DNA of 64,000 nucleotides from Zychaea mexicana. Its lineage: Eukaryota > Mucoromycota > Mucoromycetes > Mucorales > Lichtheimiaceae. The notes beneath the pieces are model-generated. The model was not told where the DNA came from. It was given only the letters and a program-made list of their open reading frames with translations, and ran no database searches. Each line of letters starts with the position of its first letter. Within the stretch, counting starts at the first letter, position 1. Shown here piece by piece: positions 21,039 through 34,058 of the stretch. The stretch is taken from contig NW_026516720.1 in assembly GCF_025766255.1 (NCBI RefSeq), forward strand, positions 220,530 to 284,529. The letters are read 5' to 3'. The position numbers and the translations under genes are program-made.

Positions 21039-22714
21039 ATGGAGCAATTGATTGACACTACTGTACTTACACCGGATCAAATAAGCAAATTGTGAAAGAA
21101 ATCAACGAGCAAGCCAGAGAATACAACTTTGCCGTTTCAACGAAACGAAGTGAGAAGAACGTAAAAATCGTGATCCAGTGCGTACATGGTGGAAGCTATC
21201 GTAATACACACGGAGTAACTGAAGAAACGCGAGGATGCTAAACAGCGACGAAAACGATCAGCTGCCAATGGATCATGAACTTAAGGTGGTGCGAGAAGGA
21301 TATGCACTGGAAAGTAACGAAGATCAGCAACGACAACGAGCACAACCACTCCCTCGACAAGCCTCCTCAGTATTACCATCAACACCGCACGCCAACTCTC
21401 CATCCCGAGCAGCAAATATTATCATTGACAGATAATTCCGACAGGCCCCTCATGATACATCGAGAAGTTCAGAACCACGAAGACGGCGCAATTATGACCA
21501 TGAGCGACCTATACAATTTTCGTGCGCAAATATTCCGTGAGGACAATCATGGCGGCTTCAGTAGGATATTCGAGATCCTCATTGGTAACAAGTATCACTA
21601 GATATAAGCTAGAGGACACAGGTGAGATTCTCCACACCCTTTTTTACCCATAGCAAAAGTACGACGATGCAATGAGATCATTGCTATCGATGCGACGTAC
21701 AAAACGAGCAGAACCAAGATGCCTCTTGTCAATGTTGCTGATGTCAGTCATCTCGGTGCATCCAAGCTCAAGAACATGCTTATTGTCTCTGCTTTCTTGG
21801 TAAACGAGAAAGAAGAGTCGTACATCTGGCTCCTTCGAACTATGTGACAAGTCATATGGCCAGCAGGGAACGTACGCATCTTCATTACGGACAACGAAAG
21901 AGCTTTAAACAACGCCATCGAGTCAACTTTCAAAGATGCAGAGCATATACTTTGCGGGTGGCATATGGAGCAGCATTTACGTAGCATCTTCAGTAGTTGC
22001 TTTCCACCGAACAGCGAAGAAATAGGCGAAGCCAAAGTCATCATTGAGCAAATGGTTTATGTTGGTAAAAAGACGAAGCGACTTTCCATTCTGCCATCGA
22101 CGCTTATAAGTGTCTGATTGAGAAAGGTGCTCTTGCGTATGCCAACGAGAACCATAAGCGATCCAACAAAAAGCACAAGAAAACAAATTCCAAAGCGATG
22201 CATGATAACGACAGCAGCAATGGCGAGAACGACAGAAATACTGAAGATGATGCAACGTCTGCAATACGTTTGCTGGCAAACAAAAAGAAAGAGAAAATGA
22301 TGGACTATCTCAACGGGTATGTTTACTACCTTTATCATCCAATCTTTGACCGGAGCTTTTGCTGGATTGTGCTAACCAGCTGTATTATATTTATTTTATA
22401 GCTGCCCTGAACTCAAGAAGAAATGGGGTACTTGTTATGCTGGAAGACTTTTGAACATGCGAATAAGGGCATCATCGCGTGTTGAAGGGACACTCTGGCG
22501 CATCAAAGATGCAATATGCAAACCACCGGAAGCTTGTTTAAACGGTCAAAGCGATTGTTCGTATCATGCGTAAGTTGTATGTGCTACACCCTTCATTTTT
22601 GGAAGATAATGTGTTAATGGATATGCTAGTCAAAATTCTGTATTAGTTGGCTGATGAAGAGACTCGGATTTTGCAATAAAGACATAAAATGCCACTTTAT
22701 GGAAAGCGTGAATT
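21039..22714 (+). pseudogene. MULE transposase, N-terminal and catalytic part
   Basis: From ATG 21039 (MEQLIDTTVLTPDQI) frames switch several times. A FAR1/WRKY-GCM-like zinc region reads YNFAVSTKRSEKNVKIVIQC, GGSYRNTHG and later MHWKVTKISNDNEHNHSL. The DDE core follows: IIAIDATYKTSRTKMPLVNV (first Asp), AFLVNEKEESYIWLLRTM, RIFITDNERALNNAI (second Asp) and HILCGWHMEQHLRSIF. Then CPELKKKWGTCYAGRL at 22404 onward. The frame runs into the LINE insertion at 22,730 and resumes at 34,074. Confidence 0.85.
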
Positions 22715-22729
22715 GGCTGCGATGCAAGA
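22715..22729. repeat. Left target-site duplication of the LINE pair
   Basis: GGCTGCGATGCAAGA, repeated exactly at 34059-34073. An A-tail (seen as T8) follows immediately on the element side. Confidence 0.85.
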
Positions 22730-22933
22730 TTTTTTTTGTAAGGAGGTTTTTTTTTATATGGAGGAGGATCCCTAAGGGAGAGTTTACTTTCTCTGCAGTC
22801 ACGCGTGCCGCAATTTGGACAGAGGCGTGCTGCGTGCGAAACTGGTCGCTATTACAAACATTGTATCTTAGAGGTGTGGCACATGCGAGGAACATACAAA
22901 GGGATAGTTACAAGTAGTAGGGAGGGGGAGATT

Positions 22934-25900
22934 CTATGAATATAAGCATTTTTTTGTTTGTGTTTTTTTTTTCTTTGTTTTGTTTAATGATAGGAAAGAA
23001 AAATAGAGAGTGTCACGGGGGCGAAAACGCTCTAAAAGGACCAAAGCCCTAGATATGGCGGCAGACGGAATTAAAGGCTGGTCATGGAAGATGAGTTGCC
23101 AATATGCCGCCCATATTGCATGGAGGGTACATGCGACAGCGATGTCGTAAGATGGAAACGATGTACTGGAAGTCGGTGTTGTTGGTAGGAGCTTGAGTGA
23201 TATGATGAACGTAGAAAAGATGTCGGGGGTGTGGATCAGCGAAGAAGAGATGACTCCAAACGGCGTTCCACACAGACAACCTGACAGGACAGAAGACAAG
23301 AAAATGGTCGAGGTCGTCCACAGCAGAGGTGCACAACCGGCACATAGGCGACTCGAGATGGCCAATGTTAATATCGAAAAGACAGAGAGCTGTAGGTATA
23401 GTACCATGAATGGCACGGAACCAAATGTTACGGGCAGTATGCTCCATATCCCATCGGCAGAAGGAAGACCAGTCTCGGGACGATATGGTGGGAACGGTGG
23501 CAGTCGGCGGCGAATAGAGGCGCCGGTATTCTTGGGTACGCCATAACGGGAGTGAAGAGGAGAGACGGCGAAAGAGAGGTGAAGCGTCAATCGTGTCGAG
23601 GCGACTGGAGTGACCTCCACTAGGGTGATCACCTGGCAGGCAAAGGCGGGCGAAACCCGCAAGTAAATATATATGTCCGGAGCCCAAGTCATTGAAGAAA
23701 CGCGTTGTGAGAATAGGTCGAAAGATTCTGTCAGTAGAAAACTGACGCCGAATGTAGCCTAGGTGGTGGTCGAAGACAAAGAGATCCACGACCTGTAAAG
23801 TACGAAATCCAGGGCGACGTAGGTTGGCATTGCCCAGTGTGGGCGCCCAGATGCAGTTCAGGGGTAAGTGTAGTAGTGTAGCAGCAGACAATTCAGCCGA
23901 AAGCCAGGTGACAGGCAGTCGGCCAGTAGCTTTGTAGAGAAGATAGGCGACTTGGTTTGGCTCCGGTGAGTGAGGGCGTGCGTCAGGAGAAACTAATGTG
24001 AAGCGTGGATCCACATAAGATGCGGACGCTACCATGATATGATGACAGAGGCAAGCGGTGATATACGACGGTTCTGCGGGCAACCGAAAGAGGGGTTCAA
24101 GCCATCGCAGTTGGAGGGTCTGTTATTGGAGAAGGGGATCAAGTACGCCAAGACCTCCACAATGTCGTGGTTGACACAATTTGTCATAGCTGACTCGAGG
24201 AAACATGTGTGTCATCATGAACTTGCTGCAGATGGACCATAGTTTGCCGAAGAATGTGAACGGAGCAGCCCCAACCAAGCGGAGTACATGCCATATGTGT
24301 GACAGGATCAAGGAGTTCAACACCGTGGCTCGGCTGCAGATGGATAGTTGCCGGGAAGCATGAATTTGACAAGAAGTTTGAATAGTGGTGAGTAATGCGT
24401 CTAAAAACACTTTCAATTGACTAGAAGAGGAGGCGAGGGGAAAACCAAGGTAGATTACCGGGCTCGGGTGGCTCCTATCGTGCGGAGGCAGAAAGCCAGC
24501 ATCCAATAAGTGGCCCTCCCAGTGTGGCACCAGTGCACCGGAAAGCGAGATGGCTTGAGACTTGTGTGTATTCAGTCGAGCATTAGAAGCTGCTTGGTAT
24601 TGGTCCAGGTGAATCCGTAGTCGTTGCAGGTCCGAGGGGGAACGGAGAAACACAAAAACATCGTCTGCATATGCCAGAACTTTGAGGGGAGCTGGGGGAG
24701 GCACGCGAGTATAAGATGAGACATATTGGGGCTGGATGCCTTCAAAGGACTCATCTTGCATGATGCTGCGCAACAGAGGTTCGATTGCAAGATTGAAAAG
24801 CACTGGGGACAATAGATCTCCTTGTCGAAGCCTGCGGCGCTGTGTATTGGAGCTGTTAGGTTACCATTGATGTTGAGTGTGATGTTGGTTGTGAAAAAGA
24901 GGGTGACAATTGATGAGACCAGACTAGGTGGAAAGCCAAAATGCAGCAAGGTACGTTCAAGATAAACCGGATAGATACGGTCATAGGCTTTCTCCTGATC
25001 TAGTAAAAGCCCCAGTCCAGATGGTGCTATATTATTGCGTTCTTGTTCCATGATAAGTTTAACCAGCATACCATTGTCAGCTATGAATCGGCCAGGCATA
25101 AAACACGCCTGGAACAGGTTGATGAGCTTGTCTGCCGCTTGTATGAGGCGCGAATTCAATAGCCGAGTGAAGATCTTAGCATCGGTGTTAATCAAGGCAA
25201 TCAAACGCCAGTTACGCAGGGAGGTTAAGTCTCCTTTCTTGGGCAACAGCGCGACACACGTTGCGGTCCACGATGGAAGGAAACAGGAGCCTTGAAGGGC
25301 GGTATTGTATACCTCACACGTAAGAACCTTGTACTGGGGGTGTTGGAGGACCAAATACCAGAGTTCGTAGGGGAGGCCATCGAGACCAGGGCTGCTTTTC
25401 GCTGGGGCACGTTTCGCACCAAGTTGCAGGTCCTCGATACCGAATTCCTCTAGCAGCATGTCACAAGAGGCAGCAGAGACTCGACAAGAGGGAGGAATCG
25501 ATGCTAAGAGGCTATCATGTGCGCGTAAGTCCATCGGAGCGGCGGAATACAGGTCCTGATAAAAGAAACGAGCAGCTTCATGAATGTCGGATGGTTCTTG
25601 TAGTAATACGTTAGTTTGTGGGTGCTGAATGGACAGAAGAAGGCGTTGAGTCTGTCTAGTAGTAGCAGTGCGTTTCAGGTATCCAGCAGATACTTCCCCT
25701 TGCTCTCGCCAACGTAAATTAGACTTGAGCGCCGCATTGTCAACAATTTCTTTTTGGATGAGGTCAAGCTGAAGTTCGACTCGGGCAAGGTGAGCTGCCA
25801 ATATGCTGGGCGGAGGGTTGGACCCGATAAGCTTGTTTCGTTTCCTTTGTAAGGCTTTATGCTGCTGCTTCCACCAATCCTCGCGCTGACAGCCAAAACG

Positions 25901-26803
25901 CTACATAAATTTGCGAAGTTCCCCTTTTAGGAAGTCCCATTGTGCTTGGGGTAATCCATGTGAAGACAGTAAGGGGAATACTTGGGAGAGCCAGGAGGCC
26001 AGCTCTTGCCGAAATTGTTTAATGTAGGTAAAATCAAGATTGCCGCGCCAGTAACTTTTGCCTCTATTGCAGTCACCTAGGTGAATATGCGCGGAAAGGA
26101 GAGCATGGTCTGACCATTCTAAGGGTAAGTGTTGTACTTCAGCTTTAGACAGTTGCGGACGTAGCTCAGGGGAGGAAAATATGAAATTCAGCGTAGACTA
26201 ATACAGATCACCTCGGCAGAATGTAGGAAGGGGCAGGCCCTCACCCAATTCCGTGATACAATCGACGTAGTGGGTGTAAAGCATGGCTTGCCAGGATGCT
26301 GGGACGCAGTGGCGGTGAGTGGCAAGATAGTAGTTGTAGTTAAAATCCCCAGCGATGATAAGTCAGTCAGGGATGTCAGAGAAAATTGTTGAATTGCTTA
26401 AAGCGGTGTAATAAGTGTGTCACGCTCGAATAGAGGAAGTCGTGGGTCCATAGACTACGAGAATATACAAGTCGAGGAAAGATGATGTCGCGGATTGAAT
26501 TTTGGCATAAATGATGCAGGAAATGTTGGCGCCAAGATCAATAGGGATGGTTGCGATGATGATGTCGGGCGAGAAGGCTAGGAGTCTGCAGTGTTGAGTC
26601 CACGAGCTGGAGGAGACGAGGAGTTGTTGGTCGAAAGATTGCTGAATTGATGTTGAGCCAGCTCCGGTTTCATGGAGAGTGAGAAGATATGGGTGTTGGT
26701 GACGCAGATAGCGCATGAGCGACGATCGAGCGCCAGAGTTGTTGGTTTTTCGAAGACTGTTACAGTTGAGAGAGCATAATTTCAGAATATTATTGGGTAT
26801 CAT
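22934..26803 (-). pseudogene. LINE A ORF2: endonuclease and reverse transcriptase
   Basis: Starts MIPNNILKLCSLNCNSLRKTN, the first strand of an APE-type endonuclease (LNCNSLR), with LIIAGDFNYNYY later. The reverse transcriptase shows LDGLPYELWY, LRNWRLIALINTDAKIFTRLL, FMPGRFIADN and the catalytic AYADDVFVF (near 24660). A C-terminal zinc finger (CRLCTSAVDDLDHFLVFCP) follows a WDMEHTARNIWFRAIH stretch. Frame changes occur at about 24830 and 23700, and in-frame stops sit in the endonuclease. This is the enzyme set for target-primed reverse transcription. Confidence 0.88.
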
Positions 26804-27046
26804 AATATATTGATGGATACATAATCTTGGGTCGTCTCTTCAATGAGATGACAACCCTGTGTTACCACTGAGAGCTTTCGGAGACGGTTTCACGAGGCGG
26901 CCGCTCTTTGTGTGGTAGCTTGGTGTTTTTGGATCTGAATCTGAAGTGTCGAAGGCGGGCGACGGACGGAGCGGAGTGTCGCCAGTTACTGCTCTCTGTG
27001 TTGCTATATGGTGCGCAAATCGTCCTTCGAGGAGGGCCGCCAGCAC

Positions 27047-28395
27047 TTATTGGTCGGCTACTTCCAAAGTCGTAGTAATGGAATGCCGGGTGGTAGTAGT
27101 CATCATAGGGAATGTTTGGCTCCAAAAGTCTGTGGCTAGTTGTCGGTTCGCAAAGGCGGTTTTCATCGTTTCGTACATGGCGGGTTTGTTGTTGCGTTCT
27201 TCGAGAAATTCTTCATAGGCTTCTTGTATGGCCTCCGCGTCCACAGGGGCTGGGGCTGCACTTTCTTCGTTTTCCAACTCTTCCACGACGGAGTCAGTGT
27301 CAGTCTCCATCGCGTCGGAAGATTCGTCGTCGCCACTAGCGTCGTCTCGAGCTGGTTCTGGATCTGGGAAAGTCAACTCGTCATGGTTGTCGATTGTTGT
27401 GTGTGTTTCCTCTGGGTACGGTTGTGGTCCAATGGCTTGGTGGTTGGTGAGACTTCTGGTGCTGTCGTGGGACTTGTTGGGTTGTTCGTTTTTCTACGCT
27501 TCTTGATAGTGGCGCCACGAGTTGCACGACCGGAGATCTTTTTGTTGTGACACAGGTACGACAAGTGGCCAATTTCACCGCAAGACCAACAGGTGCGGTG
27601 ATTGCGGGGATTCTGAGGGCAGTTCATGATGTCCTTCCTTATAGCAGCAAGCGCAGTGTAATGCCATGGCCGCCCAAGTGGCATAAAAGCTGTCTTTGCT
27701 GGTGCACCAAGGGATACATGCATAATGGGACTAAAAGTCTGTTCGTCTACGATAGGTTGGCGGTCCAGCACAGCGAAGCCTGTACCCATATAGAGACCAG
27801 ACTGAGCATCGCGGTAGATGCCACAATCTAAGACTCGCCCATAAAGGCTGAGGCTTTGGAGAATTCCGTGAACCAACTTGTCTGGGCTCCTGTAAGGTAG
27901 CTGCGAGAGGCGCACTTTGGTGATTTGGGCATCAGATGATAGTGCGCGGCAAGGTTTGATGATGATGTTGTTTAAAAAGCTTATGCCTTCATCGAGGGCG
28001 TGCTGAAGGTCTGCGGCGTGTTCAAAAAAAAGTTCAACAAGGACTCTAGGGCCTTCACGAACTGGTTGGCCACCGCAGTTGTTGGGGAAGTGCTGGGCGA
28101 TACGTTTCAACAACTTGGCTAAGGGCTCAGTACGGCTACTGAGGTCAAAGAAGACACTGTTTGCCGAAGCAGGGGAACCTCCCGCTCGGTAGATGTTGGA
28201 GGTAATAATGCGAGTAGTTTTTTGTGCGTCTGAATCGTCCGGCGTAAGGCGGGTTTCGCTCTCAATTTTCATCAAAGACTGGCGGTGCCTTTGAACAGTG
28301 CGAGCATACGAAAGTCGAGGGACTTCAAGCGGTTTTATTGGTGAGTTGTTGTCTGGGCCATTGCCACGTGGCGGATCAATATCGGGAAGAGCCAT
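27047..28395 (-). pseudogene. LINE A ORF1: gag-like RNA-binding protein
   Basis: Starts MALPDIDPPRGNGPDN with no leader behind the element boundary. Residues 29-42 (PRLSYARTVQRHRQ) are shared with LINE B. A CCHC zinc knuckle (CWSCGEIGHLSYLC) lies near 27545-27590 and is followed by a basic patch (TIKKRRKTNN). After MTS-stop at 27373 an acidic segment (FPDPEPARDDASGDDESSDA) continues in the next frame to 27047; LINE B ORF1 has a comparable acidic segment in one frame, so this is a frameshift in LINE A. Confidence 0.85.
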
Positions 28396-28647
28396 GTTTT
28401 TTTTTGTAAGGAGGGAGTGATACCCTCAAAATAAATATAATTTATTTGCAGTCCCGCGTATCTGGGATAGTGGTGGGCTGGGTGCGAAACAATTGAATGA
28501 ACAGGACAGAAAATGTAGAGTGTGCCGATCAGCTAAGAACTAGTGGATGGGGTAGTGTTGTAGATGTATAGATAAAGATAGTGAAATGGTGATGATAGGG
28601 TTTTTTTTTGTTTTTTTTGAGTGAGTATATACAAGAGTAATAATAGA

Positions 28648-31600
28648 TTAACAAGTTAAAGGTTGAAAACGGAAGAGTAGAGAGAACACCCTCGTGACAA
28701 CCATCAATGGTGTAAATGGTTCATTAAGAAAAACGAACCACCAATAAGCGGCCCATATTGCCTGGAGAATACAGGCCATAAGAGTTGAGGTGTCGATAGT
28801 GCGTGAGGTTGATGATTCATGAGCTTCAGGCATGGTGAGCTGGTGCAAGAGGGATAAGAGCGAGTTGGGCTCAGGGTCGGCGTGACGAAGGCGGCCCCAG
28901 GTAATTTGCCAAACTTGATACTTTGTGGGACAGCGGACGAGAAAATGATCGATAGAGTCGATTGATGAATGGCATAGACGGTAGATTGGTGACTCGGCAT
29001 GGGTAACATTGAAACGGTGTAGACAAGCAGACGTTGGTAGAGTTACATGGATGGCGCGATACCATACGTTGTGCGCTGTGTGTTCCATTTGCCAGTTCCA
29101 GAAGGTACGCCATTGTTTGGCAGTGATCGCAGTGGTCGTATGGGTTGGTGGTGCACATATTAATCAGTATTTTTTCGTGCTCCATTCTGGCAGTGTACTA
29201 GACAAGCGACGAGTCCTAGGCAACCAGAGTGTCCATTGTTTGAGAAGTGTGGTGGAAGGCAAAGGCGAGCAAAACCGGCAATGAAGTAGATGCGACCCTG
29301 AGCCAAGTCATTGAAAAAGCAGGTGGTAAGGATGCGGCGGATGATACCATCCTCGGCAGTGCGACGTCGTAGATATCCCAATGCAGGGTCAAAGACAAAG
29401 AGATCAGAAACGTGCATAGATTGAAAGCCTGGACGACGGGGCGGAGGATTACCTTGCACTGGTGCCCAAATAATAGTGTTAAGCGGTAGCTGAAGCACCG
29501 AAGCAGCCGATAGGCTCGAAGACATCCAGTCGATCGGAAGTTTGATCTACCACGCGATAGAGCAAATAACCAATAGTGCCAGAGTCTTTGGAGTCAGAAC
29601 CGCGAAGACTGGGAAAAACCAAGGCAAACTAAGGATCGATGGGTGCTTTTGCAGAACACGTAAGATGGTGCCATAGACAAGTCGTGATGTAAGACGCTGA
29701 TCCAGAGTTAATGGCAAAGATAGGGTCTAATTACTGTAGTTGTAAAGCCGACTGTTGTAGAACCAGATCTAATATTCCAACACCTCTGTGAGAACGCGGT
29801 TGGCAGAGTTTTTCAAAATTGATGCGAGGAAACATGCGAGTCATGAGGAACTTGCCACAGATAGAGCGAAGCTTCCGGAAAAATGTGGAGGGTGCGGCGC
29901 CAACGAGGTGGAGCATATCCCACAGTTTGGATAATATCAACGAGTTAAGTATAGTCGCATGCCCACGGATCGATTGCTGGCGATGTGAATGGAGCTGAAA
30001 AGCTGCACGGATCTTGATTAGGATCTCTTCGAGAAAGACTTGTAGTTGATTGGCAGATGAAGCGATTGGATAACCCAAATAGATCACAGGGTGGTCATCA
30101 GCGTGCGTGTGGCATGGTGGGTATCCAGCAGCCTCAAGGATAGGTGTCCATGATGGTAGCGGTCGGCCACACAAAGAAATGGCTTGCGTTTTGTGGGTAT
30201 TCATGCGTGCATTAGATGCGGTTTGGTAGTGATGCAGGTGGAGACGTAAGCGGTCCAGATCCTATGGTGTCGCTAGGAAAACACAAACATCATCGGCATA
30301 TGCTAACACTTTGAGGGGGTCGGGTGGCGGGATGCTGGTGGTAGTTGGGCTATACACTGGTTGGTAGCTGCGGAAGGACTAATCGTAGATGATGCGGCGA
30401 AGCAGAGGTTCTGGTGCAAGGTTAAATAGGATAGGAGACAGTGGATCGCCTTGTCGTAGTCCTCTTTCTTGTGTAAACGGTGCTGTCAGATGGCCATTTA
30501 TGTTAAGATGAATATTTGTTGAGAAAAATAAGTTGCAAATCGAATGGATAATCATATCAGGAAAACCAAAGTGGGCCAAGACTTCGCGGAGATACTGAGG
30601 ATTAACACGATCGTAGGATTTTTCGGCATCTAATAGTAAAGCGATGTGATTGCTTGATGGATCTGCGCGCGCTTGTTCTATTGCCAGTTTAACCAACATA
30701 TCATTGGTGGCTATGAACCGGCCAGGCAAGAATTCAGTTTGGAATAAATTGATGACTGGATCAGCCGCTTGAATAAGGCGCACGTTCAATAGCCGAGTGA
30801 ATATTTTTGCATCTGTATTAATCAGGGAGATCGGTCGCTAGTTGTGTAACGACGTCAGGTCGCCCTTCTTAGCAAGGAGGGTAACAGAGGTGGCGCACCA
30901 AGAGTCGGGGTAAACGCCCTCCTTGAGCGGGGCATTGTAGATCGAACAGGCTAATGCTTGGTATTCAGGATGTTGAAATACCAAATACTAGATCGTATAA
31001 GGGAGGCCATCCAAACCGGGGCTACTGTTACTCGGTGCACGCTTAGCACCCTTGACTAGATCGTCGATGGTGAGTTCTGAAGTGAGCATCTTGCAATCGT
31101 CGTGACTGATGGTACATGTTGCGGGAATAGCGTCAGTGAGGTAGGCCATAGAATCTGGATTCACTGGATCAGCGGTATACAGGTCGTGGTAAAAGGCCTT
31201 GGCCGCCTCTTAGATATCACTGGTGCTGGTGGCGAGGACACTAGTGTGAGGGTGTTGAAGTGCATTGATAAGACGTTGGGCTTATCGAGTTGTCGCCGTA
31301 CGCTTCAAATACCCAGCGGATACTTCCCCTTATTCGCACCAGTGTATATTGGCGCGAAGTGCAGCGGTATCTACCATTTCTTGTTGGAGTATATCAATCT
31401 GGCGTTCTACCCTCGGTAGTTGGATAGTAAGGATGCCTGGGGGTGGATTGGTCCGAAGCAGTCGATTGCGTTTTTGTTGTAGGGCTTTGAGTTGTTGAAC
31501 TCGCCAATTTGCTCGCTTACGGCCGAACTGTTGCATAAAAGTCTTCAGCTCAGTCTTTAGTTAGTCCCATTGTTGCTGAAGCGGCTCAGGGTCGCGTAAG

Positions 31601-32445
31601 TGGGGACGGAAGTTGGTCAACATTGCAGCCAGATCTTGACGGAATTCTTTGATCTGAGTAAAGTTGGGATTACCACGCCAATAGCCTTTTCCTCGTGGAG
31701 AGTCGCCGAGATGGATGAAAGCTGTCAGCAAACTATGGTCTGTCCAGGCTCTAAAGAGTTTTTGAACATCAGCTCGTGCGAGATTTGGATGTAATGTATG
31801 TGTTGCAAAGATAAAATCTAATGTGGAATGATACAGATCACTGTGACAGAAGGTGGGCAAAGGTGATGCCGCTTCCCTGTCCGTGATACAATCTATAAAG
31901 TTGGTTTGGAGTAGAGCGCGCCATGCAGATGGTACTCGATTTTGATGTTCGGCTCGGTGATAATTGTAATTAAAATCGCCAGCGATGATAAGGCGATTAG
32001 CATATGGGCTGTCGGAGGAGTTGAAGATTGGTAAGGCCAATACTGTTTCATAGAAGACATGTCGTTCCCATAGTGACGATGTTGTGGGTGCGTAGATGAC
32101 GAGAAAGTAGAAAGATGTAAAGGTGTTTGTTGATGATTGTATGTAGGCGAAAATGATGCAGTCAGTGTTGTCCGCTAGATCGATATCGATTTTTGTGAGT
32201 GATATATCTGATGAAAGTGATATAAGGCCACAACTAGTCGTCCAAAGACTAGCAGCAGGTTGAAATTGGGTGTCGAAGGAGTGAGCAATGTCCTCGGTGG
32301 AGGCGTTGGTTTCTTGTAGTGAGAGAAAGTGTGGTTGTAGCTGCCGTAGGTAGCGAATAAGCAAGGACCGAGCGGCAGCGTTGTTGGTTTTTCGAAGACT
32401 GTTGCAATTTAAAGAGCACACTTTGAGAATATTGTCGGATATCAT
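28648..32445 (-). pseudogene. LINE B ORF2: endonuclease and reverse transcriptase
   Basis: Starts MISDNILKVCSLNCNSLRKTN. The endonuclease includes LIIAGDFNYNYHRAEH and DLYHSTLDFIFATH (near 31820). The reverse transcriptase has FLPGRFIATNDMLVKLAIEQ, LRQGDPLSPILFNLAPEPLL and AYADDVCVF (near 30290). The terminal zinc region reads YRLCHSSIDSIDHFLVRCP. Most of the 1,266-codon length stays in one frame, apart from a shifted segment near 29160-29525 and stops near 31556, 31330, 31275, 31210, 30985, 30838, 30380 and 30262. Confidence 0.88.
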
Positions 32446-32546
32446 GATAATAATTAATTTTGATATGTATTTTTGGGGGTCATCTCCGTGTGGTTGGATG
32501 ATGACCTAGTCGCACTGTGTTTAGCTTTTTCAGTCAGTTTGACACG

Positions 32547-34058
32547 TCAGCCACTCTGGGTACGGATTGGTTCGCCTTCACTTTCTTCTTCTAGGGCTGG
32601 AGGGTTTTCTACGTCTGGGAAGCAGAGGCGCAGTATCATAGCAGCGAGCTGTTGTTCTTCTTTAGGAAGTCGCATCAGGTGAGTGCGGTTTCCATCTGTG
32701 AGCAGGTAGCTGTAGTGCCAGTCTGGAGACAGTTCGGTGTTTTCAGCCAATTTTAGGACGTGTTGGAAGCTGGCGGGTGCAGTCTCTTTCTCAGCGAAGA
32801 CTGAAGTGAGTGCTGTAGCCACGGATTCGAGAGTGGCAGTTGGACGATCGGTGGTATCATCGGTTTCAAGCTGTCGTGCAATGGCCATCTCGATATCGTC
32901 AGTCATTATGCTGGATGTGGAGGAGCGGCAATCATCTGAGGTATCAAAGTCATTATCGTCGTCGTCTGGTGGCTTTCCTGTCGAAACCAGCGTTCCTTGT
33001 GTTTCAACGTGGCTCGTGGAAGTTTCCTTACTCGTGTTGGCCTCCTCAGTACTTGGTGTCACAACAAGCGAATGGCTGTTAAGGCCTGCTGTTCCTGGTG
33101 TGGAGAGTCCCTGATTGGTACTGTTACGAACTCTACGTCTCTTAGACGCGTTAGCGCCTTTGGTGCCTTGAACATGGTCTTGACCTTCTGGGCAATTCAC
33201 GGATATGTGGCCTACTTTACCACACGTCCAACAAGTGCGGTAGTTGCGAGGGTTCGATGGGCATAGGCAGACATGATGATCTGGCTTGTGGCACCTAGCA
33301 CAGTGTAACGGCATGGCAGCCCATGTTGCATAGAAATAATCGTCAGTAGTAAGCCACGAAATTATGTGCGACATATCGCTAAAAGGCTGAGCATTTTCAA
33401 TGACTTGGCGATCGAGCACAGCAAAACCATTTCCCATAAATAAGCTGGAGGTAGCGTCACGGTATATGCCACAGTCCAGCACTCGGCCATAAACGTTCAT
33501 GCTACTAGTGATACCTTCAAGTAGCTTTGTCGGATTCATATAAGGCAGTTTGGATAAACGCACCTTAGTAACTTTCGCATCAGAAGAGAGAGTGAGACAC
33601 AGCTTGATGACTACGCCGTTTTTAAAAGTTACACCTGTTGCAAGAGCCTCCTAGATTTCTTTGTCGGCTTCAAAAAACAGTTCGACGAGCATGCGAGGTC
33701 CTTCGCATACTGGTTGCCCCCTGCAATTGAAGGCGAATTTGCGAGCAATAAAGGTCAGCAGCTTGCCCAGTAGCTCGGTGCGACTGCTCAGATCGAAGAA
33801 AACACTCATCGCGGACGCAGGGGAGCCACCCACTCGGTAGATGTTCGAGTAAATGATTTTGGTCGTTTTCTGTGCATCGGTATCATCAGGTGTGATGATA
33901 GTTTCTTATTCGCGGCGCATCAATGATTGTCGATGCTTTTGTGCCACTCGCGCATATGAGAGGCGAGGCACAGAAAGTGGTTGATGTTGAGGGGAAGGGG
34001 GTGGTTGAGTGCCAGAGCCATGGTCTGGCATTTCGTAAGAGGGAGCGGAAGAAGCCAT
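32547..34058 (-). pseudogene. LINE B ORF1: gag-like RNA-binding protein
   Basis: One frame of 503 codons from MASSAPSYEMPDHGSG, with two in-frame stops (near 33906 and 33652). A CCHC knuckle (CWTCGKVGHISVNC) lies near 33195-33240, followed by a basic SKRRRVRN patch, an acidic stretch (DDDDNDFDTSDD) and a C-terminal part (LPKEEQQLAAMILRLCFPD). ORF2 starts 101 bases downstream. The protein should coat the LINE RNA. Confidence 0.87.

Larger units (their letters stand above)
22730..28396 (-). mobile_element. LINE A (Tx1/L1-like non-LTR retrotransposon)
   Basis: 5.7 kb element on the minus strand, 5' end at the ORF1 ATG (28395) and 3' A-tail at 22730-22737 just after a CCTCCTTAC motif. It has two ORFs: an RNA-binding ORF1 with a CCHC knuckle, and an APE endonuclease/reverse transcriptase ORF2. 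The 3' UTR (about 22738-22990) shares blocks with LINE B (GTAAGGAGG, TGCAGTC, GGTGCGAAAC-type). Frameshifts and stops make it inactive. Confidence 0.9.
28397..34058 (-). mobile_element. LINE B, head-to-tail with LINE A
   Basis: Related but distinct 5.66 kb element of the same family and orientation. Its A-tail (T9 at 28397-28405 on the plus strand) is separated by a single base from the ORF1 ATG of LINE A. Its own ORF1 ATG begins at 34058, the last base before the 15-base target duplication at 34059-34073. About ten in-frame TAG/TAA codons and a local frameshift make it inactive. Confidence 0.88.

Noticed and set aside
27112..27550. Plus-strand Cys/Val/Phe-rich frames opposite LINE A ORF1, resembling membrane peptides
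   Set aside because: They are complements of acidic and Gln/Thr-rich coding sequence in ORF1.
28397..34058. Reassigned stop codon (TAG/TAA as Gln) suggested by LINE B
   Set aside because: Host genes here end in normal TAG/TAA stops, and some LINE B stops are not at Gln positions; ordinary decay explains them.
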